Shown: positions 10,501 through 19,880, counted from the first letter of the stretch. The stretch is 64,000 nucleotides of DNA from Cellulophaga algicola DSM 14237 (GCF_000186265.1 NC_014934.1:4092001-4156000); one strand, 5' to 3'. The notes: generated by a model not told the origin, from the sequence alone. A program made the numbers and translations.

Positions 10501-10593
10501 AGTTGAAAATATAAAACACAAGCTTAATGCTAGAATTAATTTAGCATGTTCACTAAATCGTAAAACAGCGTTTTTCTGTTTGCTTTTTTTCAT
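7579..10593 (-). CDS. SusC/RagA-family TonB-linked outer-membrane transporter
   Basis: A 1004-residue TonB-dependent transporter. After a signal peptide (about 1-34) comes a CarboxypepD_reg-like domain (about 38-110, GKVLDNTGTPLPGVNI), the TonB-box/plug region (about 115-235, with VVVGYGTKKKSDI and SITIRGQRSI, typical of SusC) and a 22-strand barrel to the C-terminal aromatic end VAIGLQVGF. A calcium-binding-like DADNDGIEDDD loop lies near residue 778. It forms the energised channel paired with SusD. Expression is likely driven by the hybrid regulator encoded upstream, because a shared motif pair lies before its start (10633-10697). Confidence 0.96.
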   Translation of the reverse strand: MKKSKQKNAVLRFSEHAKLILALSLCFIFSTSNAQETSITGKVLDNTGTPLPGVNIVVKGTATGTQTDFDGAYTIQAGSTQTLVFSYIGLKQKSILVGSQSTIDVTLEDDYAVLDAVVVVGYGTKKKSDIISSVVTVAPEDLVKVATSDVGEMLRGKAAGVQVTLASGAPGGSSSITIRGQRSITGGNEPIVIADGVRIGSINDINANDIASLEVLKDAAAQAIYGARASNGVILITTKRGKEGKISLSYNGFSGIQTINRNFDIYSGAEFAQLKREAFRTNNGGEFRPDNEIFSALELESVQTGSYVNWEDLILRTGHTQNHAINVSSGTDKFSIFSSINYINTEGVVPNSDYNKIGLRLNADQKINDWLKVGLNTSFQFSETNNPNNDGVILNSITTAPLGNAYNADGTLRYLPGGFEENKNPLIDLNETTNLVNERNDILNLFVDVSPFQGFNYRLNASRRSWNYKRKSYNTTESLSGIANNGQGSGSVQFQDNVEWQLENILTYKLDIKDVHHFDFTAVQSISETEYYSFENASERIPNDILGINGLEGAFLNTQAVSANKRGIVSAVGRVEYNYDNRYYFTASGRADGSTVFGRNNKWAFFPATNFGWNIYKENFLSEVEEISNLKLRLSYGSVGNEGINPGQSQSTADQRDYIINGNQVSGYIPGDVLPNPDLKWETSTTFNAAIDFGLFKNRITSTVEYYNTRTNDLLVLERLDPSSGYASKLTNLGEVENTGIEVTFNADIIRKEDLKVNLGLSYTKNNNKIISLYGKDADNDGIEDDDVLNRRFIGEPINVFYQYEPTGIFQEGENIVNSAQPLALPGDIKLRDVNGDNVINDDDRVITSQTPDWYGTISLGAEYKGLDFSADVYAVQGVTRNNPFLYGYSEGGSLRGVKNGIKQNYWTPENPGGDFPRPREGNDPNNIFSLGLQDASYVRLQNVTLGYTPPEDLLTTFGLTKLRLYVTGSNLITITDFQSYSPERNPDQYPEAVTVAIGLQVGF

Positions 10594-11024
10594 GGTGTAA
10601 AGAAAGTTTGTTAGTATTTATGTTACTGATGACACAAATATGCTTTAATAAATTGCACAGGAAGGGTTCAATATATTCGTATATAGGGGTATGAACGTAT
10701 TTACGTTGTTAACCAGTTGCTTTACAAGTGTTTGTGTTGTGTGTATCGCTGTTTTTTACAATAATTTGTGTTTAATAAGGATGTTTTTTAAGGAAAGAAA
10801 ACACCAAATTATCGTTAAGTAGGTTTAAATAATATAAATTTCAGTAGCCTATTTATACACTTGTTTAAGGTTGATGCAAATTTGCTTTGATGGGGTAAGG
10901 TTCCTATTTTAAGAACCTAAATTTAGTAAGGAGCTCTAGGAATCCGTTTTTTCTTTTGTAAAATCTGTAGGATTAATGTGGTATAGCTAATGCCTTGCAT
11001 ATTGCTTCTTAAATTTTTAAAAAA
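10594..11024 (-). promoter_or_regulatory. susC promoter region with putative regulator site
   Basis: The 431-base gap between the regulator gene and susC. Read toward susC, CGTTCATACCCCTATA (10697 down to 10682) is followed after 41 bases by CATATTTGTG (10642 down to 10633), which lies 39 bases before the ATG. CATATTTG is close to the Bacteroidota -7 element TAnnTTTG. The same CCCCTA and CATATTTGTG pair, 40 bases apart, is found before the CBM6 gene of this PUL. I read it as regulator site plus core promoter. The rest of the gap holds no gene. Confidence 0.55.
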
Positions 11025-14000
11025 CTAGTCTGTGGACGCTTTAGAATTTTTATAGGAAGTAGGGGAGAAGTTGTAGATTTTTTTAAATTCTCTACTAAAA
11101 TGTTTTCTATCGTTAAAGCCCACCATAAAGGCAACTTCCGAAATAGGATATGTAGTTTTTAGAATAATATCTGCTGCTTTTTTTAACCTCATATGTTTAA
11201 TTAAACTAGCAACGGAATGATTGGTAAGTGTATTTACTTTCTTGTATAAAATAGTTCTACTCATGCCTATTTTATCAATAAGCATATTTACATCAAAATC
11301 AGAATTTTCTAAATTCTCTTCTATAATTTTCATCAGTTTTTTTAGAAACAATTCTTCTGGGGTCGTTAAGGTATCAAGGTCAGAATCCACAATAAAATTA
11401 CCACTGTATTTTTGACGAAATATCTCTTTAGTTTTTAAAAGGTTTTGTACGCTTAAGATTAAGACCTTAGTACTAAAGGGTTTTGAAATATATGCATCTG
11501 CCCCAATAGAAAGCCCTTCAATTTTATTATCTGTAGATGCTTTGGCGGTTAAAAGAATAACCGGAATATGATTGGTACTTTCATTAGTTTTCAGGTGCTT
11601 ACAAAACTGAAATCCGTTCATTTCAGGCATCATAACATCACTAATAATGAGATCTGGAATTTCTTTTTCCATGTATAAAATGGCCTCCTTAGCATTAGAG
11701 AAATCTAAGATATTAAAGTCCACGTTTATAATATTGATAATGAAATTTCTAACTTCATCATTATCTTCTACGATTAATATGGTTTTTTTGTCAGGATCAT
11801 ATTCATTAGCACTAAACTCAATCTCACAATCATCATCAATAATTATTTTTGAAGGAATAGCATCAGCATCTATGAGGTTATCTTGGTCATTGGTCTCCTC
11901 TTCATTAATTTGATCTGCGGTTAAATGTTTTTTACCTTTTAATAACGCTATTTGGAAAACCGTGTTTGCCCAGCTTTCCTTTTCTTCTGGCATAGTAATC
12001 TCTCCTTTATGCAGTTCTACAATACTTTTAGAAAGTGCCAAGCCAACGCCACTTCCCATATTGTGAACGCCTCGGTCATCTACTTGAAAGAAGCGATTGA
12101 ATATATTAACTTTACTAGCCTCGGGAATACCAATGCCGTTATCTTTTATTTTTATTAAAACCTTTTTACTATGATCGCTTTCTAGTTCTACAGCAAATAC
12201 TATTTTACCATTTTTTTTAGTAAATTTAAATGCATTTGAAAGTAAATTAAAAATGACTTTTTCCATCTGGTTTTTGTCAAAATAGACGTGAATGGAATTA
12301 GAGTTTAGAACAAATTTATACTCAATATTTTTTTTAACAGCGAGTCCTTTAAAAGATTCAAAAATTTCAAAACAAAAAGCGACAATATCTTTTTTCTCAC
12401 AGTAAATACGCATGTGTCCTTTTTCAGACTTTCTAAAATCTAGCAATTCATTTACTAATTTTAATAAGCGATCTGAGTTTTGTTGAATAGTCTTTAGCTT
12501 TCCTTCTGTTTTAGTATCATTAGGAGCTTCTAGAAGTTCTTCAACTGGCCCTTTTATTAATGTTAGCGGCGTTCTAATTTCGTGAGAGATATTTGTAAAA
12601 AAATTGAGTTGCATATTAAGAATCTCTTGCTTTCGCTCACTTTCTACGTGTTCTAAAAATAATTCTCTTTTTAATTTCACTCTGTTTTTTATAAACTTAG
12701 AAATTATATAGGTACTTAAAATGAATAAGAAAAGGTAGATAAGGTAAGCCCACCATGTTTTCCACCAAGGTGGCAATACCTTAATTTTTAATGTTTTTAT
12801 TTTAGGATTCCAACCACTATCTTCATTGGTAGATTTTATGGATAAGATGTAATTTCCAGGATTTAAATTAGAGAGGTTTATTCTATTTTGTGTGCCTGTA
12901 TTGTGCCAGTCATCATTACGTAAATCATCATCTAATTTATACGCATACCTGCTCTTTTTAGGGTTTACAAAGTTTAGACTGCTAAACTCCAGCCCTAAAT
13001 AACCTTGGTCGTAGTTTATTGTAATTTCTGAGGTTTCTGAAATGGGCTTATTTAATATTCCGTTTTTTTGGTTAGAGGCTATAACTTCATTATTTATAAT
13101 AAGGGTTGTAAATACTATTTGCCCGTCATTAGGTACTTTGTATATAGTAGAAGGATCAAATAGGGTGATCCCTTTTGTTGCTCCAAAAACAAGTTGTTTT
13201 TCATTAAGTAGTAGACTGGCATTGTAAGAGAATTGTTTTATAGAAACGCCATCTTTTTCTGAAAATTTAGTAATCCCAAAATCAGAGTTCTGCGCCGTTC
13301 TGCTATCATTTTTTATTTTTACTTTAAAAAGGAAACCTTCAGAACCTACCCATATATTGCCTTGTGCATCCTCATTAATGCTTTTAATAGTGGCATTTGT
13401 TAATCCATTTTCTTTATTTAAGACAAAGAATTTTTTAGCAACTTCATCAAAGTAAAATAATCCATCATAATCGCCTCCAATCCATAATCGTTTTTTAGAA
13501 TCGGTAAATAAAACCGTTAGGCTATTGTTTAATATGGCAGGCTCACTTGTTGTTCGGTATGTTTTAGTTACTTTTTTTAAAGCTTTATCAAAATAATTCA
13601 GTCCGTTTTGCGTAGAAATCCAGATACCATCTTTTCTGTTTTCTAAATCCATAATAAAATTATCCGATAGCGAACTAGAAGATTTATCGGCTAAATAGTT
13701 TTCTACAGTACCATTTTTTAAAACACATTTTAAACCATTACCGTCTGTTCCTACCCATATATTTTCATGGTCTACTAATAGCGCGGTTATTGGGCGTTCA
13801 TCTTCTATTAAACCATTAGCCGCTAAAGAAATTTGATTAAATTTTTTGGTGTTCTTATCAAAAGAAAACAAACCATTAAAAGTACCACAGATAAGGTTGT
13901 TTTTATCTTTTTGAGCTAAAGCTGTAATTAGATTTTTAGTCTTTTTTTCATCTATGGCATCTACCATAAAATAAGAAGCTGTGTTTTTCTTTAGATTCAA

Positions 14001-15167
14001 ATACGTTAATCCGCCGCCATGAGTACCCACCCACAATGCATGATCATTTTCCTTTACAAGAGCACTGGCAATAGCATTGTTTAGTCCAAAATTGGGGGCT
14101 ATAGTTTCACTTATGTTGGTGAAGTTTGAATTGGCTTTGTTGTAAAAATTAATTTCACCAGCTTTAGTTCCCAACCAAATACACCCATGCTTATCTTTTA
14201 AAAAACATTGTAAATTATTATCCGATAAGCTAAAATTATTTAGTGAATTGTGCTTATAGCGTTCAAACGTTTTTTTAGTTTTATTATACACATTCAACCC
14301 ATCTTGACTCGCTATCCATAGGGTATTAGCATCAACAGCAATAATATCATTTATCCAATTAGAAGAAAGGGAGTTTGCATCGTTATAGTCGTGCTTAAAC
14401 TGAGTTAAAGTATTCTCTGCTTTTGAGTACAAAAAAACACCCATAGTTTCAGTACCAAACCATAAATCGCCATTAGGTTCTTTTAATGTTTTCCATACCT
14501 TAGCTTTTAAAAATTCCTTATTTTCAGCTATGACCTTAGGGAATTTCTTTACTTCAGAAGTAATAGGATCAAAACTTTGTATTCCTGTAGCTGTACCTAT
14601 AATTAGACCGTATTCTTCATCATAAAACAAGGACAACACCCTGCTTTTATTTAATATAAAGTTAGCATCACTTTTAATAGGTTCTAAAAGCTTACTTATC
14701 TTATTTATTTTTTTTACGCCACCAAATGTACCTACCCAAACGGTGTGGTCATGATCTTCTACTATGGAGCTTATATAATTCCGACCTCCTTTGGTACCCG
14801 AAACATCAATTTTTGTAAAATTATTTGCGTTTTTATTAAATAGATTTACTCCGTGGTTGGTACCAATCCATAGATTTCTTTGGCTATCTTCAAAAATTAC
14901 ATTAACATGGCTATTGCTAAGGCTGCCCTCATTTTTATCTCTTACATACCTATTAAAACTGTAGCCATCATATTTAAATAATCCATTTTCGGTACCTATC
15001 CATATAAAACCTTTATCACTTTGTACTAAACTGGAGATCATACTAGATGAAAAATCTTCATCATAGTTTATCTGGTCAAAATATAATTTAGATTCTTGGG
15101 CATTCAGAGTATAAAAAACGAAGGCAAAAGTTACTAAAAAGAGTATGTTTTTAATAGATTGCTGCAT
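11025..15167 (-). CDS. Hybrid two-component system regulator of the PUL (HTCS)
   Basis: A 1380-residue single-polypeptide sensor and transcription factor. In order: signal peptide (1-23); two seven-bladed Reg_prop propellers (about 30-720, repeated WIGT..GL signatures) forming the periplasmic glycan sensor; a Y_Y_Y domain (about 725-795); a membrane helix near 800-822; HisKA with the phospho-accepting His in NISHEIRTPL (near 861); HATPase (about 930-1060, DNGIGIPE and GSGVGLALSKS); a receiver domain (about 1125-1235, acceptor Asp in IISDVMMPEMNG near 1176 and Lys in YISKPF); and an AraC-type DNA-binding domain (about 1280-1378, ISEVAFMVGFNDRKHFSREF). All key residues are intact. It sits between the susC and CBM6 genes and should activate both on binding a released oligosaccharide. 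Confidence 0.96.
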   Translation of the reverse strand: MQQSIKNILFLVTFAFVFYTLNAQESKLYFDQINYDEDFSSSMISSLVQSDKGFIWIGTENGLFKYDGYSFNRYVRDKNEGSLSNSHVNVIFEDSQRNLWIGTNHGVNLFNKNANNFTKIDVSGTKGGRNYISSIVEDHDHTVWVGTFGGVKKINKISKLLEPIKSDANFILNKSRVLSLFYDEEYGLIIGTATGIQSFDPITSEVKKFPKVIAENKEFLKAKVWKTLKEPNGDLWFGTETMGVFLYSKAENTLTQFKHDYNDANSLSSNWINDIIAVDANTLWIASQDGLNVYNKTKKTFERYKHNSLNNFSLSDNNLQCFLKDKHGCIWLGTKAGEINFYNKANSNFTNISETIAPNFGLNNAIASALVKENDHALWVGTHGGGLTYLNLKKNTASYFMVDAIDEKKTKNLITALAQKDKNNLICGTFNGLFSFDKNTKKFNQISLAANGLIEDERPITALLVDHENIWVGTDGNGLKCVLKNGTVENYLADKSSSSLSDNFIMDLENRKDGIWISTQNGLNYFDKALKKVTKTYRTTSEPAILNNSLTVLFTDSKKRLWIGGDYDGLFYFDEVAKKFFVLNKENGLTNATIKSINEDAQGNIWVGSEGFLFKVKIKNDSRTAQNSDFGITKFSEKDGVSIKQFSYNASLLLNEKQLVFGATKGITLFDPSTIYKVPNDGQIVFTTLIINNEVIASNQKNGILNKPISETSEITINYDQGYLGLEFSSLNFVNPKKSRYAYKLDDDLRNDDWHNTGTQNRINLSNLNPGNYILSIKSTNEDSGWNPKIKTLKIKVLPPWWKTWWAYLIYLFLFILSTYIISKFIKNRVKLKRELFLEHVESERKQEILNMQLNFFTNISHEIRTPLTLIKGPVEELLEAPNDTKTEGKLKTIQQNSDRLLKLVNELLDFRKSEKGHMRIYCEKKDIVAFCFEIFESFKGLAVKKNIEYKFVLNSNSIHVYFDKNQMEKVIFNLLSNAFKFTKKNGKIVFAVELESDHSKKVLIKIKDNGIGIPEASKVNIFNRFFQVDDRGVHNMGSGVGLALSKSIVELHKGEITMPEEKESWANTVFQIALLKGKKHLTADQINEEETNDQDNLIDADAIPSKIIIDDDCEIEFSANEYDPDKKTILIVEDNDEVRNFIINIINVDFNILDFSNAKEAILYMEKEIPDLIISDVMMPEMNGFQFCKHLKTNESTNHIPVILLTAKASTDNKIEGLSIGADAYISKPFSTKVLILSVQNLLKTKEIFRQKYSGNFIVDSDLDTLTTPEELFLKKLMKIIEENLENSDFDVNMLIDKIGMSRTILYKKVNTLTNHSVASLIKHMRLKKAADIILKTTYPISEVAFMVGFNDRKHFSREFKKIYNFSPTSYKNSKASTD

Positions 15168-15669
15168 GTAATGTTGGTTCTTATTTTACAAGGAGCTAGG
15201 CAATAGAATGCTCCCTATAATTTCTTTTCTTCTAATCAAAATTGATTTCAAAACGCTCCAAATAGTTCGTAATACGTGGTTTGTAATATACTTATAAAAT
15301 CTACTTAAAAGCATTGGTATTCTTTTTTTTTACAACCGTGATGCTATTTATCTTCGTTTAAATTAGCCTTAGATTTTAAAAAATTAAACGGTACTTACTT
15401 TGTTACAAAAATAGGGGGTAAAGACAAAAAAAAGTTCGTTCATACATACTTTTTTAGGGGTTAAAATGTCCCATAAAAATAGAAGAAAAGGCTGTATTTA
15501 TATGTATAGTATTGGTTATTAGTGGTATATAATTGTGAATATTTTTTTTCAACCATCTTAGCTCATAAATATTGAAAACGTACATTTTACCCCCTAAAGA
15601 GAAATTATTAGCATCCTTTTTATCCTAGATAATATACATATTTGTGGTGTAGAACTAAAACCAAACTCC
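15168..15669. promoter_or_regulatory. Divergent HTCS/CBM6 promoter region with AGGGG motifs
   Basis: This 502-base region between two divergent genes contains no gene but several related motifs. TAGGGGGTAAA at 15412-15422 is the exact reverse complement of TTTACCCCCTA at 15586-15596. TTTAGGGGTTAAAATGT at 15453-15469 matches the reverse complement of the 15583-15599 copy with one mismatch. CGTTCATAC at 15437-15445 also occurs, in reverse complement, beside the CCCCTA site of susC. Toward the CBM6 gene, CCCCTA (15591-15596) is followed after 40 bases by CATATTTGTG (15637-15646), 23 bases before the ATG. These are plausible HTCS binding sites and a -7 element. Confidence 0.55.
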
Positions 15670-17103
15670 ATGATGAATTTTAAAAGCAATATATTTTTAA
15701 GTAGCAGGTATTTAATTTTATTTTCTCTTGTGGTCTTTTCATCTTGTGATGAGGAAACTAGAGAAGTAACCCTATATGATAAAGGGCAAACGGAATCTAA
15801 TGCATCTACTACTAGTATAGCATTTGGAGAAGCTGTTTCTTTTACCAGCTCATCTACAAAGGCCGTAACAACAGATTGGACTTTTCAAGGAGGAACACCG
15901 GCTACATCAATAAACTCAGATGTATCTGTAGTGTATAACACGCCGGGAACGTTTGAAGCGGTACTTGTTGTAAAATATATAGATAATAGCATTGAAACTA
16001 AAAATTTTACCATCATAGTTGATGGCGTAGATGAACCCTTACCATTTGGAGGCATTGCTGTAAGCTTAGAAGGAGTTATAGAAGCAGAGAATTATGATTT
16101 AGGAGGAGAAGGTATTGGATATCATGATGTGGAAGAAGAAAATCTTGCCGTGACTAATGGGAGTGCTGTATATCGTGATGATGATGGGATGGATATTGCA
16201 GTAGGAACAACAGTTACTAATGTTGGGTATATTAATGAAGGAGAGTGGGCAAATTATACTGTTTCTATTTCAGAAGCTGGCACATTTAATTTTGATTTTG
16301 TTGTTGCATCGGGCGCCACTACAGGAGGAAATTCTATAAAACTACAAGCTGTAGATCAAGAAACAGGAGAAATTACAGCTTTAGGCGAAACGGGTAATTT
16401 TGCGAATACTGGCGGATGGGGAACTTATACCACCATAACAGTTCCTCAAATTAGCTTAGAAGAAGGTTCCCATACGTTACGATTATATTTTACGGGAGGT
16501 GGTACTAATTTAGATAAAATAAACGTTTCGGCAATTACCCCAGCAGGCCCTATTGATGGATTAGCAATTTTCTCAGAGCAAGCTATTATCAATGCTAATT
16601 TAGGAGAGACTCCTGTAAATAATGGAAGTTTTGTGATTACAAAAGTCACCGAGAATGTATATGAAGGTACTGAAGCGTATTTGTATGAATTTGACCCTGT
16701 TAATTCAGGAAATACAGGAAATGGCTTTGCGTTGTCTATAATGGCGCCTACGACGTCTCCAATGGATGCTACTGGAAATAATTTTTATAATATAGCTCTT
16801 AAATCATCTTCAACTAAAAATTTAAGATTACGTATAAATACCAGTGCAGGTAATTATTGGGTAACCTTATCGGTAGCTACGCCTGAATATGGATTGTTAA
16901 GAGATGGTGAATGGCATCTCTTAAAAATACCATTTACAGATTTTAAATTAAATGGTTCAGGACCAGATGATATTACAGCAAATTTAGATAAAATAACAGG
17001 CTGCCTTGTGATGCGTTCAGACGATGGAGATTTTGCTACCTATAGCACAACTCCCGGAGCATTTAACTGGTATGTAGACAATGTATATATGTCTGTAGAA
17101 TAA
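15670..17103 (+). CDS. Surface lipoprotein with PKD and CBM6 domains
   Basis: A 477-residue likely glycan-binding protein. The N-terminus has a lipoprotein signal with VVFSSC as lipobox (about C26; ATG ATG start, first taken). A PKD-like domain follows (about 35-115, with TDWTFQGGTPATS). A CBM6-type module (about 130-285) contains GVIEAENYDLGGEG, NEGEWANYTV and GTNLDKINV, which are the family's ligand-site landmarks. A second carbohydrate-binding-like beta-sandwich spans about 290-477 (ending WYVDNVYMSVE). No catalytic domain is present. It is divergent from the HTCS and probably serves as the PUL's surface glycan-binding protein, in the role of SusE/F. Confidence 0.85.
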   Translation: MMNFKSNIFLSSRYLILFSLVVFSSCDEETREVTLYDKGQTESNASTTSIAFGEAVSFTSSSTKAVTTDWTFQGGTPATSINSDVSVVYNTPGTFEAVLVVKYIDNSIETKNFTIIVDGVDEPLPFGGIAVSLEGVIEAENYDLGGEGIGYHDVEEENLAVTNGSAVYRDDDGMDIAVGTTVTNVGYINEGEWANYTVSISEAGTFNFDFVVASGATTGGNSIKLQAVDQETGEITALGETGNFANTGGWGTYTTITVPQISLEEGSHTLRLYFTGGGTNLDKINVSAITPAGPIDGLAIFSEQAIINANLGETPVNNGSFVITKVTENVYEGTEAYLYEFDPVNSGNTGNGFALSIMAPTTSPMDATGNNFYNIALKSSSTKNLRLRINTSAGNYWVTLSVATPEYGLLRDGEWHLLKIPFTDFKLNGSGPDDITANLDKITGCLVMRSDDGDFATYSTTPGAFNWYVDNVYMSVE

Positions 17104-17130
17104 GTAAAGATTTTAAGTTGAGTAGTTAGG

Positions 17131-17164
17131 AAAGCCGTAAAGAAATATTCTTTGCGGTTTTTTA
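17131..17164 (+). terminator. Rho-independent terminator after the CBM6 gene
   Basis: CCGTAAAGAA (17135-17144) pairs with TTCTTTGCGG (17148-17157) through ten pairs including one G-T, with a three-base loop, and is followed at once by six T residues. It lies 31 bases after the CBM6 stop. The remaining stretch to 17426 shows no gene. Confidence 0.9.
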
Positions 17165-17426
17165 ATGTAAAAAAGTCTAGGATGTTTTTTAGTTTCAATT
17201 ACGTAATAGGTTATATTTTCACTATTGTATTGATGTTAAATTTTGAAATAGTCTCTTTCAGATAATGAGAATCATTGCTGTTTTTTCTTTGGAAATTCTG
17301 TAGCCATTATTCCCATATTACGTGTAGAAACCGATTAAAATGAACCACTTCGGTTACTGACTTATCCATTTTGGGGTTAGGGTTTCATTTCCTATGGAAA
17401 TATTCTTGATAGTTCGTTGTGAGGCG

Positions 17427-18605
17427 TCAGTCTTTTTTTGTAATTTTTGTTTTGGGTTCAAAAACAAATTGAACAATTAAAATACTCAAAGATATTAGAA
17501 GGCCTAAAATAGAAACACCTTGCCAACCATAGTGTTGCCAAGCGTAAGCGCCTAAAAAAGTACCTAAAGCACCACCTATAAAAAAACCGACCATGTACAC
17601 TGTATTCACTCGGTTTCTAGCTTCTGGATTCCTAGAAAAAATAGTCACTTGATTTGTAATGTGTAATACTTGCATCCCTAAATCTACTATAATTACCCCT
17701 AAGGCTAAACCGATTAGAGTGTATCCTGAAAAAAAGAGAATGACCCAAGAAATCATCAATAATAGAGTAGAAAAAATAATCATACTTTTTCTATCATATT
17801 TATCATTCATTTTACCGACTACTGTTGCGCCAAGGGCTCCAACAATACCAAAGACACCAAAAGCTCCAGCAATATCACTATCGTAATTAAAATGATCTTC
17901 CATCAAAAAAACAAAGGTGGTCCAAAAGACACTTAGTCCTGCAAAACCAAGACCACCACGTAAAGCAGCTAATCGCAATGAAGGTTCTGTTTTAAAATAA
18001 TGTCCTATAGATTTTAATAAACTGCTGTAACTTCCTTTATAATTGGGTTTAATTTTCGGTAGTTTATATTGGAGTAGAATAAACAACAACACCATGAGTA
18101 CCGTTGCAGCAGAAAACATAGAGCGCCACCCAAACCATTTTCCTATAAGACCACTGAGTACACGACTCCCTAAAATTCCAATTAGCAATCCGCTCATTAC
18201 AATACCAATAGCGCGTCCTCGTCCTTTATCGTCGGATAATTGAGCAACCATAGGCACAAACAATTGTGGTAAGGCTGATGAAAAACCAATAAAAAAACTA
18301 CTTATTATTAACAGATATAAAGTACTTGATACTGATGCGGCAATTAGTGATAATACCATTAAAGCAAAATCAAACTGTATTATTTTTTTATTGGAAACCT
18401 TGTCTCCCAAAGGAACAATAAATAACAAACCAAAAGCGTACCCCAATTGTGTCGCTAATGGTACATTACTAATAGCAGATTCACTAACTCCAAATTCTAC
18501 CACCATTTGGTGTAAAAGAGGTTGGTTGTAATAAAGGTTGGCAACAACAAGTCCAGAAGATATACTCATTAAATAGAGTACGGAATTGGATAAATTTTTA
18601 CTCAT
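17427..18605 (-). CDS. MFS transporter, 12 membrane segments
   Basis: A 392-residue inner-membrane protein of the major facilitator superfamily. Hydrophobic segments are spread evenly over the full length (12 predicted) with a basic cytoplasmic loop near residues 185-200 between the two halves. The N-terminal VANLYYNQPLLHQM and GYAFGLLFIVPLGDKVSNKK match the YgaY-like drug/sugar efflux branch, and GDK..NKK is the MFS motif A loop. The C-terminus is a short basic tail. It stands alone, converging on the CBM6 gene, and is not obviously part of the PUL. The substrate is unknown and export is more likely than import. Confidence 0.88.
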   Translation of the reverse strand: MSKNLSNSVLYLMSISSGLVVANLYYNQPLLHQMVVEFGVSESAISNVPLATQLGYAFGLLFIVPLGDKVSNKKIIQFDFALMVLSLIAASVSSTLYLLIISSFFIGFSSALPQLFVPMVAQLSDDKGRGRAIGIVMSGLLIGILGSRVLSGLIGKWFGWRSMFSAATVLMVLLFILLQYKLPKIKPNYKGSYSSLLKSIGHYFKTEPSLRLAALRGGLGFAGLSVFWTTFVFLMEDHFNYDSDIAGAFGVFGIVGALGATVVGKMNDKYDRKSMIIFSTLLLMISWVILFFSGYTLIGLALGVIIVDLGMQVLHITNQVTIFSRNPEARNRVNTVYMVGFFIGGALGTFLGAYAWQHYGWQGVSILGLLISLSILIVQFVFEPKTKITKKD

Positions 18606-19094
18606 ATTTTAAAACTTAACAAGACCTTTAAATAAAGGTAACAAAGGTATTAAACTATAAAAAGGTATAAGTGATTAAATGCTTCATTAATGTACCATTG
18701 GTTCCCTTTATTTCGAAATTGAGTAGCGGTAGCGCCTGTACTTGTTTAAAATAACGGTTAAAATTAACCACTTCATTAAAATCTAATCTTTGTTTCTCTA
18801 TAAAAAAGTAAAAGAAAAAAGAACATTAAACACTTCAAATTAATGCTTTAGAAAAATTAATGAAATGCATACAGGCACTTTTAGAATGTACATCAACCAC
18901 TAATTATACCCATGTGCTTACGTCTCAAAGCAATTTAGTATCAGTACAATTAGAAAGTAGAAGTAATTGACAACAAGAGCTGCGAGCAGTTATCTAGTTG
19001 TAGAGTAGTAGGAGTAGGGGGTAATTTTTTTTATGTTACAAAACATTAGTGTAGATAATAATGTTATTTTTAATGGAAAATTATAAGGTACAGA
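18606..19094. other. Intergenic stretch, about 0.5 kb
   Basis: No well-supported gene. A 36-codon frame from ATG 18860 to TGA 18970 is open upstream for a few more codons and could be the tail of a lost gene, but there is no recognisable match. A GTAGGGGGTAATTTTTTT stretch lies at about 19012-19031, roughly 65 bases before the next gene, and may belong to its promoter. Confidence 0.4.
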
Positions 19095-19877
19095 ATGGCT
19101 TGGATTACATTAGAAGATCAAAATATATTTAAACCAATACTGTTAAAGAAAATTATAAGGCTTAATCCAAATAATATAAACTATACTATTGAAGCTGTTA
19201 AACCGAATAAAAATTTAGAAATCCAAGAAGCAAATGATTTGTTTTTTGTAGTAAATGTAAATGATTTTTCAGTTTTAAAAGCATTTTTTTTAATATGGTT
19301 TTTTTTAACATTGATGATCTATTTAATCACTTTCGATTTGTATATAACACTATTCACTTTACCGCTTTTGGTTTTTGTAGTATGGGGAGTAGCCTTTAAT
19401 TATTTAAACCCTGTTCAAGAAATTGTATTAGATCGTTTAAACGGAACAATTACTTATCCCAAGCGGTTTTTTTATAAAACACCTCATACTGTTCTTTTTT
19501 TTGAGGTTCAGTTTTTTGAGAAATTAGATAGATTTGAGAGTACGGATAGTGATAGGGACCGGTCGCAGTTTTTATATTTAAAACATCCAAGCAATAAGAA
19601 AAAGTTAAATTTGGCTACTATAAATATTTACGATCGTAAAAATGACCCTTTTGGTAGTCGATTAAATGAAGTGATGTCTTTTTATATTTGGTATATGGAT
19701 AAAAACAGGCCTTTACCTCCAGGTACAGCTTTTGATCCTTATCGGAAAAATGATTTTGATAGAAGGCGTGATGAAGGTTTTTTAGCTCCTTTATATCCTA
19801 GTAGTATTAAAACCAGCGAAGCAAATAGTTATCAAGCAAAAGTTAAGTCAGATTATATTAAAAATAATAATTCTTAA
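19095..19877 (+). CDS. Hypothetical membrane protein, 260 aa
   Basis: Encodes 260 residues with two adjacent hydrophobic segments at about 58-80 and 84-104 forming a membrane hairpin, so the N-terminal 55 residues and the C-terminal 155 residues face the same side. The soluble C-terminal part carries a motif DRLNGTITYPKRFF near 120, like the PH-type folds of bacterial membrane-anchored proteins, but this is only a structural impression. The tail is rich in charged residues and asparagine. The gene has its own terminator. Family not recognised. Confidence 0.65.
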   Translation: MAWITLEDQNIFKPILLKKIIRLNPNNINYTIEAVKPNKNLEIQEANDLFFVVNVNDFSVLKAFFLIWFFLTLMIYLITFDLYITLFTLPLLVFVVWGVAFNYLNPVQEIVLDRLNGTITYPKRFFYKTPHTVLFFEVQFFEKLDRFESTDSDRDRSQFLYLKHPSNKKKLNLATINIYDRKNDPFGSRLNEVMSFYIWYMDKNRPLPPGTAFDPYRKNDFDRRRDEGFLAPLYPSSIKTSEANSYQAKVKSDYIKNNNS

Positions 19878-19880
19878 TTA

